In this document: positions 8,895 through 17,707 of the stretch, one piece after another | Numbering within the stretch: position 1 is the first letter of the stretch | How the letters are laid out: every line of letters starts with the position of its first letter | Assembly: GCA_029289095.1 (NCBI GenBank) | Contig: JARFUG010000001.1 | Span: 1-64,000 of the forward strand | DNA length: 64,000 nucleotides | Origin: Desulfuromonadales bacterium | GTDB taxonomy: Bacteria > Desulfobacterota > Desulfuromonadia > Desulfuromonadales > JACZKF01 | Direction of reading: 5' to 3' | Notes under the pieces: model-generated | Seen by the model: only the letters and a program-made list of their open reading frames with translations | The model's database searches: none | Told to the model about the DNA's origin: nothing | Position numbers and translations under genes: made by a program

Positions 8895-10232
8895 ATGAGC
8901 CCTGAAATCCTCACCGTATTGATGTTCGCCACGCTCGTGGCCGCCATCGCCATGGGGTACCCCCTGGCCGTCACCCTGGCCGCCGTGGCGGCGCTTTTCG
9001 GCCTCATCGATTATGGTTTCAATTATCACATCGTCTTCAATCTCTTCGCCAACAACGTCTGGGGGATTTTCCTGAACTACACCCTCGTGGCCGTTCCCCT
9101 GTTCATTTTCATGGCCCAGGTTCTGGACCGCTCGAAAGTCTCCGAGGGTCTCTTCGACGCGCTCTATATCGTCATGGGGGGTCTGCGCGGGGGACTCGGG
9201 ATGGCGGTCATCGTCGTCTCGACGGTCTTTGCCGCCACCACCGGCATCATCGGCGCGTCCGTCGTGGCGATGGGGCTCATGGCAGGCCCTGCCCTGCTGC
9301 GGCGCGGATATGAAAAGGGGATGGCGGCAGGGATCATCTGCTCCTCCGGAACTCTCGGCATCCTCATTCCGCCGAGCATCATGCTTGTCGTCTACGGCGG
9401 ACTGACGGGCATGAGGGAGACCTCCGTCGGCAATCTTTTTGCGGCAGCGATCCTCCCCGGCCTTCTCCTCTCCGGTCTCTATCTCGTCTACGTCGCCGTC
9501 CGCTGCGGCGTCAACCCCAAGCTCGGCCCCCCCATCCCCATGGCCGACCGGACCTACTCCACCGGGCAGAAGGTTCTGATGACCTTGAAGAGTTTCGTCC
9601 CGCCCTTCGCCCTCATCCTCATCGTCATGGGGACGATCATGGGGGGCGTCGCGACGCCGACCGAGGCCGCCGCGCTGGGGTGCATCGGGGCGCTGATCCT
9701 CGCCCTGTTCAACCGCAAGCTCAACCTGGAGGTGATCACCCAGGCGTCCCTTTCGACGGCGCGCACCACGGCGATGATCCTGGCCCTGTTCGTCGGCGGC
9801 AAGGTCTTCAGCGTCGTCTTCCTCGGTTTCGGCGGAGGCGACGTCGTCGCCGATCTCCTGCTGGGGATGGATGTCGATCGCTTCGTCGTTCTGGCGATCA
9901 TGATGGCCGTCGTCTTTTTCCTCGGCATGTTCATCGACTGGGCGGCGATTCTCCTGGTGGTCGTACCGATCTTCACCCCCATCGCCATGGGGCTCGATTT
10001 CGATCCGCTGTGGTTCGCCATGCTGATCTGCATCAATCTGCAGACCTCCTTTCTCACCCCCCCCTTCGGCTACGCCCTCTTCTACTTCAAAGGGGTCGCG
10101 CCTCCCGAGTACACCATGGGGGATATTTATCGGGGTATACTTCCCTTCGTCGCCATCCAGATCTTCGGTCTGATGCTGATGATTCTCTTCCCCGATATCA
10201 TCACGTGGTTGCCGTCGGTCTTCTTCGGCTGA
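8895..10232 (+). CDS. TRAP transporter large permease (DctM)
   Basis: GILIPPSIMLVVYGGLTG, LTPPFGYALFY motifs; 445 aa. Confidence 0.94.
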   Translation: MSPEILTVLMFATLVAAIAMGYPLAVTLAAVAALFGLIDYGFNYHIVFNLFANNVWGIFLNYTLVAVPLFIFMAQVLDRSKVSEGLFDALYIVMGGLRGGLGMAVIVVSTVFAATTGIIGASVVAMGLMAGPALLRRGYEKGMAAGIICSSGTLGILIPPSIMLVVYGGLTGMRETSVGNLFAAAILPGLLLSGLYLVYVAVRCGVNPKLGPPIPMADRTYSTGQKVLMTLKSFVPPFALILIVMGTIMGGVATPTEAAALGCIGALILALFNRKLNLEVITQASLSTARTTAMILALFVGGKVFSVVFLGFGGGDVVADLLLGMDVDRFVVLAIMMAVVFFLGMFIDWAAILLVVVPIFTPIAMGLDFDPLWFAMLICINLQTSFLTPPFGYALFYFKGVAPPEYTMGDIYRGILPFVAIQIFGLMLMILFPDIITWLPSVFFG

Positions 10233-10266
10233 CACGTCAACACCTTTTCCAACACGGAGATCGAGG

Positions 10267-10776
10267 ATGCTGCCGAACATAAAAACGATACTCTACGCCA
10301 CCGGTCTCGGCGCCGGCGCGCCCTACGTCTTTCGCTACGCCTTGGCCGAGGCCGAGAAACACGGAGCGCGCATCGTGGTGCTGCACGCGATGGAGCCGCT
10401 GTCTCCCTTCGGACAGCAACTCGTCGAGCTTCACATCAGCCACGAGAGATCCGAACAGATCCACAAGGAAGCGCGCGAACACGCCGTCAGGAAGATCGAG
10501 GAACGCCTGCAGCGGTTCTGCGACAAGGAAGTCTGCCATGCGCCTAACGGCGGCGAACTCATCGCCGAGATCCGCGTCGTCGAAGGAAACCCGGCCGTCG
10601 AGATCGTCCAGCAGGCAAGGACACTCAAGGCCGACCTCATCGTCATGGGGACCCATCGTCATACCGTTCTCGGCGATGCGGTCCTGGGCAATACGGCCAA
10701 CAAGGTGGTTAACCGCTCGGATATCCCCGTTTTGCTGGTGCGCATCCCGGAAGGGTATCGCGAAGAAGGGTTTTAG
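10267..10776 (+). CDS. Universal stress protein UspA family
   Basis: ILYATGLG..., GTHRHTVLGDAVLGNTANKVVNRSDIPVLLVR. Confidence 0.9.
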   Translation: MLPNIKTILYATGLGAGAPYVFRYALAEAEKHGARIVVLHAMEPLSPFGQQLVELHISHERSEQIHKEAREHAVRKIEERLQRFCDKEVCHAPNGGELIAEIRVVEGNPAVEIVQQARTLKADLIVMGTHRHTVLGDAVLGNTANKVVNRSDIPVLLVRIPEGYREEGF

Positions 10777-10869
10777 CATTCCGCCGCAGCGGCGGGTACC
10801 GAACACGGACTGACTCAGACGTGCACGGACTAGAATGCACAACATCCACCCCTGAAACGGAATATTTCT

Positions 10870-12303
10870 ATGATCTCCAAAGCAGCCATTGCCCACCTTC
10901 AGGAAAAGCTCGGAGAGAAAAACGTCTACCACGAGAAGGAGGATCTGCTCGTCCTCGGCTACGATTCGACTCCAGGGGTGCATCACCTTCCCGAGGTCGT
11001 CGTCTACCCGACCTCGACCGATGAGGTGATCGCGGCCATGGAGATCGCCCGGCGCGAGGGACTCGCTGTAACGCCGCGGGGCTCGGGGACCGGACTTTCC
11101 GGGGGGAGCGTCCCCGTCAAGGGGGGGATGGTGTTGTGCCTGACCCGGATGAACCGCATCGTCGAAGTCGACGAGGAAAATCTCACCGCCACCGCCGAGG
11201 CGGGGGTCGTCACTCTCGACCTTTTCAACGCCGTGGCGGCCAAGGGGCTCTTCTACCCTCCCGATCCCGGCTCACAGAAGATCTCGACCCTTGGGGGGAA
11301 CGTGGCGGAGAATGCCGGCGGACTGCGCGGACTCAAGTACGGCGTGACGCGCGACTACGTCATGGCGCTCAAGGGGGTGCTGGCCGATCTCTCCGTCGTC
11401 TCCACCGGAGGCAAGAGCGTCAAGGACGTCGCAGGCTACGGTTTTAAGGATCTCCTCGTCGGAAGCGAAGGGACGCTGGGAATCGTCACCGAAATCACCG
11501 TCAAGCTCATCCCGCCGCCTCAGGCCAAGCGCACCATCCTCGCCTACTTCGGAGACGTGCGCACGGCCGGAGAAGCGGTCTCTCGCATCATCGCCGCCAA
11601 GATCATCCCCTCGACGATGGAGATCATGGACCGCGCAACGATCAACTGCGTCGAGGACTACGTCAAGATCGGCCTGCCGCGCCACATGGCGGCGCTGCTC
11701 CTCATCGAGGTCGACGGGCATCCCGCCCCGGTGGCCGAAGAGGCCGAGGCGGTGCGTCGGGTCCTGGAGCAGGTCGGGGCCGCCGAGATCCATGTTGCCG
11801 AGAACGCCGGCGAAGCCGCCTCTCTGGCGGCGGCGCGCCGGACCGCCCTGTCGGCTCTTGCCCGCGTCTCCCCGACGACCCTTCTCGAAGATGCGACGGT
11901 GCCGCGTTCGCGCCTGGCCGAGACCTTCGCCGAAATCGAACGTCTCGCGGACAAATACCGTCTCAAGGTCGGCACCTTCGGTCATGCCGGGGACGGAAAC
12001 CTGCACCCCACCGTTTTGTGCGATGAGCGCAACGAAGACGAGATGAAGCGCGCTCACGACTTCTACTTCGAGCTCTACGATCAGGTCCTCGCCTGGGGGG
12101 GGACCGTCTCCGGGGAACACGGCATAGGCATGGCCAAAAAAGAGTACCTCGCCCGGCAGATCGGCGAAGGGGGGGTGCGGGTCATGAAAAGGATCAAGAG
12201 ATCCTTCGATCCCGACGGGATCTTCAATCCCGGCAAGATCTTCGACGAGGGGGATTCGTCGACGCGTCCCCATGTGGAGGAGGGATTCCGTGTCAGCGAG
12301 TGA
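10870..12303 (+). CDS. GlcD-type FAD-linked oxidase (glycolate/D-lactate dehydrogenase)
   Basis: PRGSGTGLSGG FAD motif, GHAGDGNLHPT, SGEHGIGMAKKEY. Confidence 0.93.
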   Translation: MISKAAIAHLQEKLGEKNVYHEKEDLLVLGYDSTPGVHHLPEVVVYPTSTDEVIAAMEIARREGLAVTPRGSGTGLSGGSVPVKGGMVLCLTRMNRIVEVDEENLTATAEAGVVTLDLFNAVAAKGLFYPPDPGSQKISTLGGNVAENAGGLRGLKYGVTRDYVMALKGVLADLSVVSTGGKSVKDVAGYGFKDLLVGSEGTLGIVTEITVKLIPPPQAKRTILAYFGDVRTAGEAVSRIIAAKIIPSTMEIMDRATINCVEDYVKIGLPRHMAALLLIEVDGHPAPVAEEAEAVRRVLEQVGAAEIHVAENAGEAASLAAARRTALSALARVSPTTLLEDATVPRSRLAETFAEIERLADKYRLKVGTFGHAGDGNLHPTVLCDERNEDEMKRAHDFYFELYDQVLAWGGTVSGEHGIGMAKKEYLARQIGEGGVRVMKRIKRSFDPDGIFNPGKIFDEGDSSTRPHVEEGFRVSE

Positions 12304-13591
12304 TCCGAAGGGGAACTTTAAACCGCAGGACGCGCCGCGCTACGACGACGTCCTGCAGTGCATGCGCTGCGGCTTCTGCCTTCCGACCTGTCCGACTTAC
12401 GCCCTGACAGGGCGCGAGCGCTCCAGCCCCCGGGGGCGCGTCGCCCTGGCCCGCGCCGTGGCCGAGGAGAAGCTCGAATTTACCGAGGCGGTGAAGGAAG
12501 AGGCTTTCTTCTGCCTCGACTGCCGGGCGTGCACCACCGCCTGCCCTTCGGGGGTGCGCGCCGGCGAGGTGATGGAGATCTGCCGCAGCCAGGCCCACGC
12601 CTTCTATCCCTTGGGGAAGGCCGGGAAGGCGTTTCGCGAGTTCATCCTGCGCAAGATGCTCCCCTCCCCCGAGCTCATGGAAACCTCCATGCTCCCGACG
12701 CGTCTCTACCAGCGTCTTGGGATTCAGTGGCTCGTGCGGCACTCCAAGGTTCTCAAGCTCGCTCCGGAGTGGATGGCCAAAGCCGAGGGGATGCTGCCGG
12801 ACCTCGAGAAGCCTTTGCGCACCCAACTCCCCGAGGTCGTTCCCGCCCGGGGTGAAAAGCGCGGAAGAGTCGCCTTTTTTCTCGGCTGCGTGATGACGCT
12901 CATGTATCCCGGGGTTTCGCGCCAGACGGTGCGGGTCCTGGCCCATCAGGGATTCGACGTCGTCACCCCAGCCCAGGCCAAGTGCTGCGGCGCCCCCCAC
13001 CTCTCCGAGGGGGACCGTGAGACGGCTCGATCCCTGGCGCGCTTCAACATCGATCTTTTCCTGTCTCATGATGTCGATGCCATCGTGACGGACTGCGCCG
13101 GTTGCGGCGCCGCCCTCAAGGAATACGAGGAGATCCTTGAAGAGATCGAAGATCATGACCGGCTCGCCCTGTTCCGATCCAAAATCCGGGACATTTCCGA
13201 GTTCCTGGCCGAAAAGGGACTTCGCACCGAGGGAATGCGTCAAGTCAAGACCACGGTGACCTACCATGAGCCGTGCCATCTCTGCCATGCTCAGGGGATA
13301 TCGTCCCAGCCGCGGGAGATCCTGCGGCGCATCCCCGGGGTGGAACTGCGCGAAATGAGTGAGTCATCCTGGTGCTGCGGCAGCGCCGCAACCTGGGGGC
13401 TCAAATACTCCGAGGAGAGCCGTCAGGTGCTGGAGCGCAAACTCGGCAACGCACGGCAGACCGGAGCCGAAATCCTTGTCACCGCCAATCCCGGCTGCCA
13501 GCTTCAACTCGCCTGGGGGGTGCGTGAAACGGGGCAGAAGCAGGAGGTTCTGCATTTGATGGAACTTCTCGGTCGGGCGATTCCGGACTGA
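12290..13591 (+). CDS. GlcF-type iron-sulfur subunit; GTG start overlapping glcD-like gene
   Basis: CMRCGFCLPTCPTY, CLDCRACTTACPSGV, CCG domains (KCCGAPHLSEGD, WCCGSAATWGL). Confidence 0.9.
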   Translation: MSASDPKGNFKPQDAPRYDDVLQCMRCGFCLPTCPTYALTGRERSSPRGRVALARAVAEEKLEFTEAVKEEAFFCLDCRACTTACPSGVRAGEVMEICRSQAHAFYPLGKAGKAFREFILRKMLPSPELMETSMLPTRLYQRLGIQWLVRHSKVLKLAPEWMAKAEGMLPDLEKPLRTQLPEVVPARGEKRGRVAFFLGCVMTLMYPGVSRQTVRVLAHQGFDVVTPAQAKCCGAPHLSEGDRETARSLARFNIDLFLSHDVDAIVTDCAGCGAALKEYEEILEEIEDHDRLALFRSKIRDISEFLAEKGLRTEGMRQVKTTVTYHEPCHLCHAQGISSQPREILRRIPGVELREMSESSWCCGSAATWGLKYSEESRQVLERKLGNARQTGAEILVTANPGCQLQLAWGVRETGQKQEVLHLMELLGRAIPD

Positions 13592-13686
13592 CCTCCTGTT
13601 TCGATGGACAGCTCACCCTCAATCGGCAAGGAGTGCAGAGGAGTCAACTCCTCACGGATACAGGAGAAAAATTCCGGGAGGAACCC

Positions 13687-13715
13687 TTGCACAAGGTTTT
13701 CCTTTGTGGTATAAG
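13687..13715 (+). promoter_or_regulatory. Sigma-70 promoter for the cold-shock gene
   Basis: TTGCAC-N17-TATAAG. Confidence 0.6.
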
Positions 13716-13781
13716 AACTCTCAATTGTTCGTTTGTGCAGCACAGGTTACCAGGTAGATTGGTGGTCAATCGGTAAAGGCG

Positions 13782-13812
13782 AAGCGCACGACATCAAGGT
13801 TGTGCGCTTTTT
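13782..13812 (+). promoter_or_regulatory. Terminator-like hairpin inside the csp leader
   Basis: AAGCGCAC-N12-GTGCGCTT followed by T-run. Confidence 0.55.
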
Positions 13813-13847
13813 CGTTGGTGTCTGTTGGACCTGCACACGGAAGAAAA

Positions 13848-13864
13848 GATCCCCGGAGGGGATC
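13848..13864 (+). promoter_or_regulatory. Hairpin GATCCCC-GGA-GGGGATC immediately 5' of the csp Shine-Dalgarno
   Basis: Perfect 7-bp inverted repeat next to AAGGAG. Confidence 0.6.
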
Positions 13865-13878
13865 CAAGGAGAAGATTC

Positions 13879-14079
13879 ATGGCACAAGGCACTGTCAAAT
13901 GGTTCAACGACGCCAAAGGTTTCGGCTTCATCCAGCAGGACGACGGCCCCGACGTTTTCGTTCACTTCTCGGCCATCGAAGGGTCCGGCTTCAAGTCCCT
14001 CGCCGAAGGTGACCGGGTCGAGTTCGAAGTGACTCAGGGCCAGAAAGGTCCTCAGTCGACCAACGTGCGTCGTATCTAA
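13879..14079 (+). CDS. Cold-shock protein, CspA family
   Basis: [33 protein letters not shown]. Confidence 0.96.
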   Translation: MAQGTVKWFNDAKGFGFIQQDDGPDVFVHFSAIEGSGFKSLAEGDRVEFEVTQGQKGPQSTNVRRI

Positions 14080-14099
14080 GATACCAGCTCGACACGATG

Positions 14100-14138
14100 C
14101 AAAAAAGGCTCTGCAGCCAAGCTGCGGAGCCTTTTTCA
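14100..14138. terminator. Bidirectional terminator between csp and the convergent AhpD-like gene
   Basis: AAAAAAGGCTCTGCAGC-loop-GCTGCGGAGCCTTTTT. Confidence 0.85.
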
Positions 14139-14390
14139 TTTCTCCAGCTCATCCCTCACCCGCAAAACGAAGTTCTTGGCCCGGCCGGACGGAGCGATGA
14201 TCCCGTAAGCCATCGCCTCCTTGAGCTCTTCATCCGTTGCGCCTGCCTCCTTCGCGACCGCGAAGTGCTTGGTCAGTCAGTCGGGACACCCAACGGCGAC
14301 GGCGCAACCGACCCGGATCAGTTCACGGGTCTTGACGTCAAGGACTTCCTCGTACTCGAAATCGAGGATCTTTTTGCGAAGCTTCATCAT
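14136..14390 (-). CDS. AhpD/CMD-family putative selenoprotein; in-frame TGA (14277..14279) at CxxU. MMKLRKKILDFEYEEVLDVKTRELIRVGCAVAVGCPDULTKHFAVAKEAGATDEELKEAMAYGIIAPSGRAKNFVLRVRDELEK
   Basis: Manual translation of the minus strand; homologous-looking sequence in one frame on both sides of TGA; AAGGAGG SD before ATG; GCPDULTKH fits the CxxC..H active site; hairpin downstream of TGA. Absent from the ORF track because of the TGA. Confidence 0.85.
14250..14265 (-). promoter_or_regulatory. SECIS-like hairpin CUUCGC-GGUC-GCGAAG
   Basis: Perfect 6-bp stem, loop starting 17 nt after the UGA, loop begins with G. Confidence 0.7.
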
Positions 14391-14458
14391 CAGCCTCCTT
14401 CTGAAGGGCGCCCGAAGCTCCCATTATAACCCGAATCAAAGCGACTGCATCCGGGATT

Positions 14459-15208
14459 TCAGCGCCTCCCCCCCCTGAAACGGCTTAACCAGTTCTGGAA
14501 CTCCTCTTCCTCCTGCTCCATTTCGAAGGCGTTGATCAGGCCGCGTCTCAGTGCAACGGCGACGGCGCGGTTGCGCAGGTTGAAGGCGTCTCCCACCTTG
14601 TCGCTGTGAAACTGCTCCTGGTCGAGGCCGAGCTTGGTGTAAAGGGAGTTGAGGCGACTCTGCACTCCCCGGCGTGAAAGATAGCGGCGCTGGGCGATGA
14701 GGTTGTCGGTGAGGCCGAGGGAGATATCGAGGAGCGCCTCGAACTCGATGTCGGAAAGGGCGGTCTGGCTGTGGCCGGCACGCCCCTGGACCTTTCTCAC
14801 CTCGGGATCGATCCAGCACTGCTCATCGACCAGAACGGTGGAAAGAGCCGACGCAATGCGGTCGCGGGAGTTCGATTTCAGAACGTAGCCGTAGACCGTC
14901 TCCGGAGGGACGATGCGGGCGAGCGCGCGCACGTACATTTCATCCTTGTACTGGCTCCAGAAAACGATGCGCGCCTCGGGGCGCTTCTCCCAGAGGGCCT
15001 TGGCAAAATCGATGCCGTTAAGTTCAGGCATCTGGATGTCGCTGACCACCAGGGGGCGCGAATGCCTGAGCGCCAGGTCGAGCGCCAACTGACCGCTGTG
15101 GGCGCGCTCCACCCTGCAGGGGTGCTCCCACTCCTTGAAGAGGCGCTCGAGAAACTCGTAATCTTTAGGATTGTCTTCGGCGATCAGAATGCTGAGTTCT
15201 TCGTTCAT
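14459..15208 (-). CDS. Response regulator with HTH-type output
   Basis: ILIAEDNPKDYEF receiver, VVSDIQMPELNGIDF; C-terminal LuxR-like region. Confidence 0.8.
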   Translation of the reverse strand: MNEELSILIAEDNPKDYEFLERLFKEWEHPCRVERAHSGQLALDLALRHSRPLVVSDIQMPELNGIDFAKALWEKRPEARIVFWSQYKDEMYVRALARIVPPETVYGYVLKSNSRDRIASALSTVLVDEQCWIDPEVRKVQGRAGHSQTALSDIEFEALLDISLGLTDNLIAQRRYLSRRGVQSRLNSLYTKLGLDQEQFHSDKVGDAFNLRNRAVAVALRRGLINAFEMEQEEEEFQNWLSRFRGGRR

Positions 15209-15214
15209 AAGCGG

Positions 15215-16591
15215 TCATCCCTCCTCGGGCCGGTCCGTGACCGGCAGCGAAAGTTCAAATCGCGTCCCGCTGCTGAAGCGCGACATTCCCCACTGGACGG
15301 TGGCTCCGATGGCCCGGGCGCGCTCGCGGATGTTGTTCAGGCCGCGCCCTCCTCCTTTGATCACATCTTCCGGCTTGAAACCCGATCCGTTGTCCTCGAC
15401 CGACAGGACGACCGCTGCGCCGCGCTTGTCGAGGTTCACTTCATAGCGGCTCGCACCGGAATGCTTGATCACGTTGTGAATGGCCTCCACAGCGATACGG
15501 TACAGCGTGAGCCGGGCAACACGGGATCCCAGAGCGCTTTCAGCGCTGGGAGACGCATAGAAGTGGTACTCGGGGAGACCACCCATGTTCATATGCTGCT
15601 CAAGATGCGATTCGAGCGCCGCGCCCAGACCGAGGATATCGAGGGTCGGGGGGTGCAGGTTGTCCATAACTTCGCGCAGGTTGGCGATCGCCTTTTGAAG
15701 ATCAGCCTCCAGCCGTGCTGCGGGGGCGCTGCACGCTCCCCCTTTCAGATCCTGGATTCCGCGAAGGACCGAAGAGAGATCCGAGAGGGTCTGGTCGTGG
15801 ATGTCCATGGCGATGCGCCGCCGCTCCTCCTCGGCCCCTTCCAGAAGCTTCTCGGTGCTGACGACCCGGATGAGGCGATCGGTCATGCCGTTGATGGAGA
15901 GGGCCAGATCGTCGAGTTCGTCCCGCACCCTTTCCGGCGCTGCGGGGGGGGTCAGTTCGCCTCGGGCGATGCGCCCCGCGGCATCGGAAAGAACCTGGAT
16001 GCGTCGCAGGATGTGCCGGGCAAAGGCGAGCGCCAGGACGACCCCCAGCGCGATGGCGGCGCCGAGAACGACGATGGAGACCGAAGCTGTGCGCGCCACC
16101 AGGGCATCGATGTCGTCCTTGTGCACGTCGCGCAGGTTCTCGCGCTGTTTCTGGACGGTCCCCGAAATGGCAGCCAACTGGGGGCGAAGCAGTGAGATCG
16201 CCGAGAGGAAGCGTTGGGGGTCGAAACCGAATTCGGGATCGAGGTCCCGGACAGCCTGGCGCACCAGGGCGCGGGTGCTCTCTGCCAGGGACATGCGGGT
16301 CAGAATCCGCTCGGTGGCCCCTTCGAGGTGGTAATAGAGTTCGGCCATCTCCTGGAAACGGGCGACGTCGACAAGACGCTCGTCAGCCAGACGCAGAGAC
16401 AGCCCGTACATGCGCTGGGTCGCGAGGTCGGCTTCGGCCAATGCGATGAAGACCGTTCCGAGGCGCTTGGCCTCCTGCCTTTTGACCGACAGATCCCAGT
16501 ACGTGTACTGGAGAAAGATCAGCAAAAAGGTCATCAACAGGAGTACGGTCGCTGGAGCGAGGATGATCTGGTACTTGAGGGCTAGGCGCAT
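15215..16591 (-). CDS. Sensor histidine kinase (HisKA_3/NarX-like) with HAMP
   Basis: RRRIAMDIHDQTLSDLSSVLRGI, ATPase motifs NVIKHSGASRYEV and DNGSGF. Confidence 0.88.
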   Translation of the reverse strand: MRLALKYQIILAPATVLLLMTFLLIFLQYTYWDLSVKRQEAKRLGTVFIALAEADLATQRMYGLSLRLADERLVDVARFQEMAELYYHLEGATERILTRMSLAESTRALVRQAVRDLDPEFGFDPQRFLSAISLLRPQLAAISGTVQKQRENLRDVHKDDIDALVARTASVSIVVLGAAIALGVVLALAFARHILRRIQVLSDAAGRIARGELTPPAAPERVRDELDDLALSINGMTDRLIRVVSTEKLLEGAEEERRRIAMDIHDQTLSDLSSVLRGIQDLKGGACSAPAARLEADLQKAIANLREVMDNLHPPTLDILGLGAALESHLEQHMNMGGLPEYHFYASPSAESALGSRVARLTLYRIAVEAIHNVIKHSGASRYEVNLDKRGAAVVLSVEDNGSGFKPEDVIKGGGRGLNNIRERARAIGATVQWGMSRFSSGTRFELSLPVTDRPEEG

Positions 16592-16633
16592 TTGCGTAAC
16601 ATACCACAGGAGCTAAGGAATTTCACTGTGCAT

Positions 16634-17641
16634 TTATTCAGTTGGCTCCTGCCCTTCAGTGAAGGAATCGAGCGCTTCCCGGACGAGTCGCAGCGGCTCA
16701 TGCTGGTAACGCGGACTGTGGTGAAAGACGAGGATCCGGGCGGCGCGCGCCCGCCGCCCAAAAAATCCGGCGAGCCGGGCCGTGAGGTGGTTGCGGATGC
16801 GCGCCCTGTCCAGGTCGGCGTGGGCGAAGGTTGCTTCAATGACGAGAAGGTGGGCGTCGCGGGCGAGCTCGACGATCTTCCGTCCGTTCGCCAGACTTGG
16901 CGACGCGTCGGTGACATAGGCAACCTTCATCCCCCGTTCCGTATGGGCGATTGATTCGAGCAACTCCCCCAGAGGGTGCGCCTCCTCACCACCCACCGCA
17001 GGGACGGCGATGGGTGTGTGCGCCGAAGCCCCCCTCCTCACCAGAGCCTTGAAGCTGGTCAGCCAGGGACCTGGAAGGTATCCTCGGGCTTCCAGGGCAT
17101 CGCGATGTATGGCAATGTGGAGCGTCTCCTCGAGACCGAAGGCGAGCGATACGATCCCACCGTGGTCGAGGGGAACGGCCCGCACCCGATAGTCGGGCGT
17201 TTCGAAGAGCACTCCCTCTCCGCAGTCGAAATCCGCTCCGGCCGATTGCTCGAAAGCGTCGGTGGCCCGGAAAAGCGCCTGGCGCCCGTGTGGCACACCC
17301 CACTCCCTGACGATCAGCGCCAGAGGATACCCCTCGACCAGGTTCCAGGTGTATCCGGCCAACCGGTGGGCGATGCGTTCGATGATCCCTGGCGGTCCGC
17401 AGAGGGTCAGGGGATTCTGCCGGTAAAGAAAAAGGCGCAGCAGCGTATCGAAGCCAACGAGGTGATCGATGTGAGCATGGGAGATGAAGACGGCCCGGAT
17501 TTTCAGGAGCTCCCTCGGGGTCAGCGAGTGCAGATCGCCGCAGTCGAAAAGGAGCGCCTCGCCGCGATGGGCCACCCTGACGTAAAGAGCCGGGTCCCCG
17601 AAGGGGTCGTTGACGAGGCGGGGAAAAAAAACCGAGCGCAT
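16634..17641 (-). CDS. Ribonuclease Z-like metallo-beta-lactamase-fold protein
   Basis: FISHAHIDHLVGFDTLLRLF, LVIEATFAHAD. Confidence 0.8.
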   Translation of the reverse strand: MRSVFFPRLVNDPFGDPALYVRVAHRGEALLFDCGDLHSLTPRELLKIRAVFISHAHIDHLVGFDTLLRLFLYRQNPLTLCGPPGIIERIAHRLAGYTWNLVEGYPLALIVREWGVPHGRQALFRATDAFEQSAGADFDCGEGVLFETPDYRVRAVPLDHGGIVSLAFGLEETLHIAIHRDALEARGYLPGPWLTSFKALVRRGASAHTPIAVPAVGGEEAHPLGELLESIAHTERGMKVAYVTDASPSLANGRKIVELARDAHLLVIEATFAHADLDRARIRNHLTARLAGFFGRRARAARILVFHHSPRYQHEPLRLVREALDSFTEGQEPTE

Positions 17642-17707
17642 CGGCGCTATTCCTCCGGGGACAAGAGGTGAGGAGCAGCGGAATGAACCCTCCGCAACAG
17701 CGCGTGA

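Noticed and set aside
8331-10280. 649-aa minus-strand ORF
   Set aside because: Antisense shadow of the TRAP permease genes; extreme D/E/H/R content.
14277-14279. Interpretation of the TGA as simple pseudogenisation of the AhpD-like gene
   Set aside because: TGA falls exactly at the redox-active position, reading frame is otherwise intact, and a SECIS-like hairpin follows; still needs sel gene confirmation.
14097-14429. Plus-strand 110-aa ORF
   Set aside because: Antisense of the AhpD-like putative selenoprotein, which has the convincing protein sequence.
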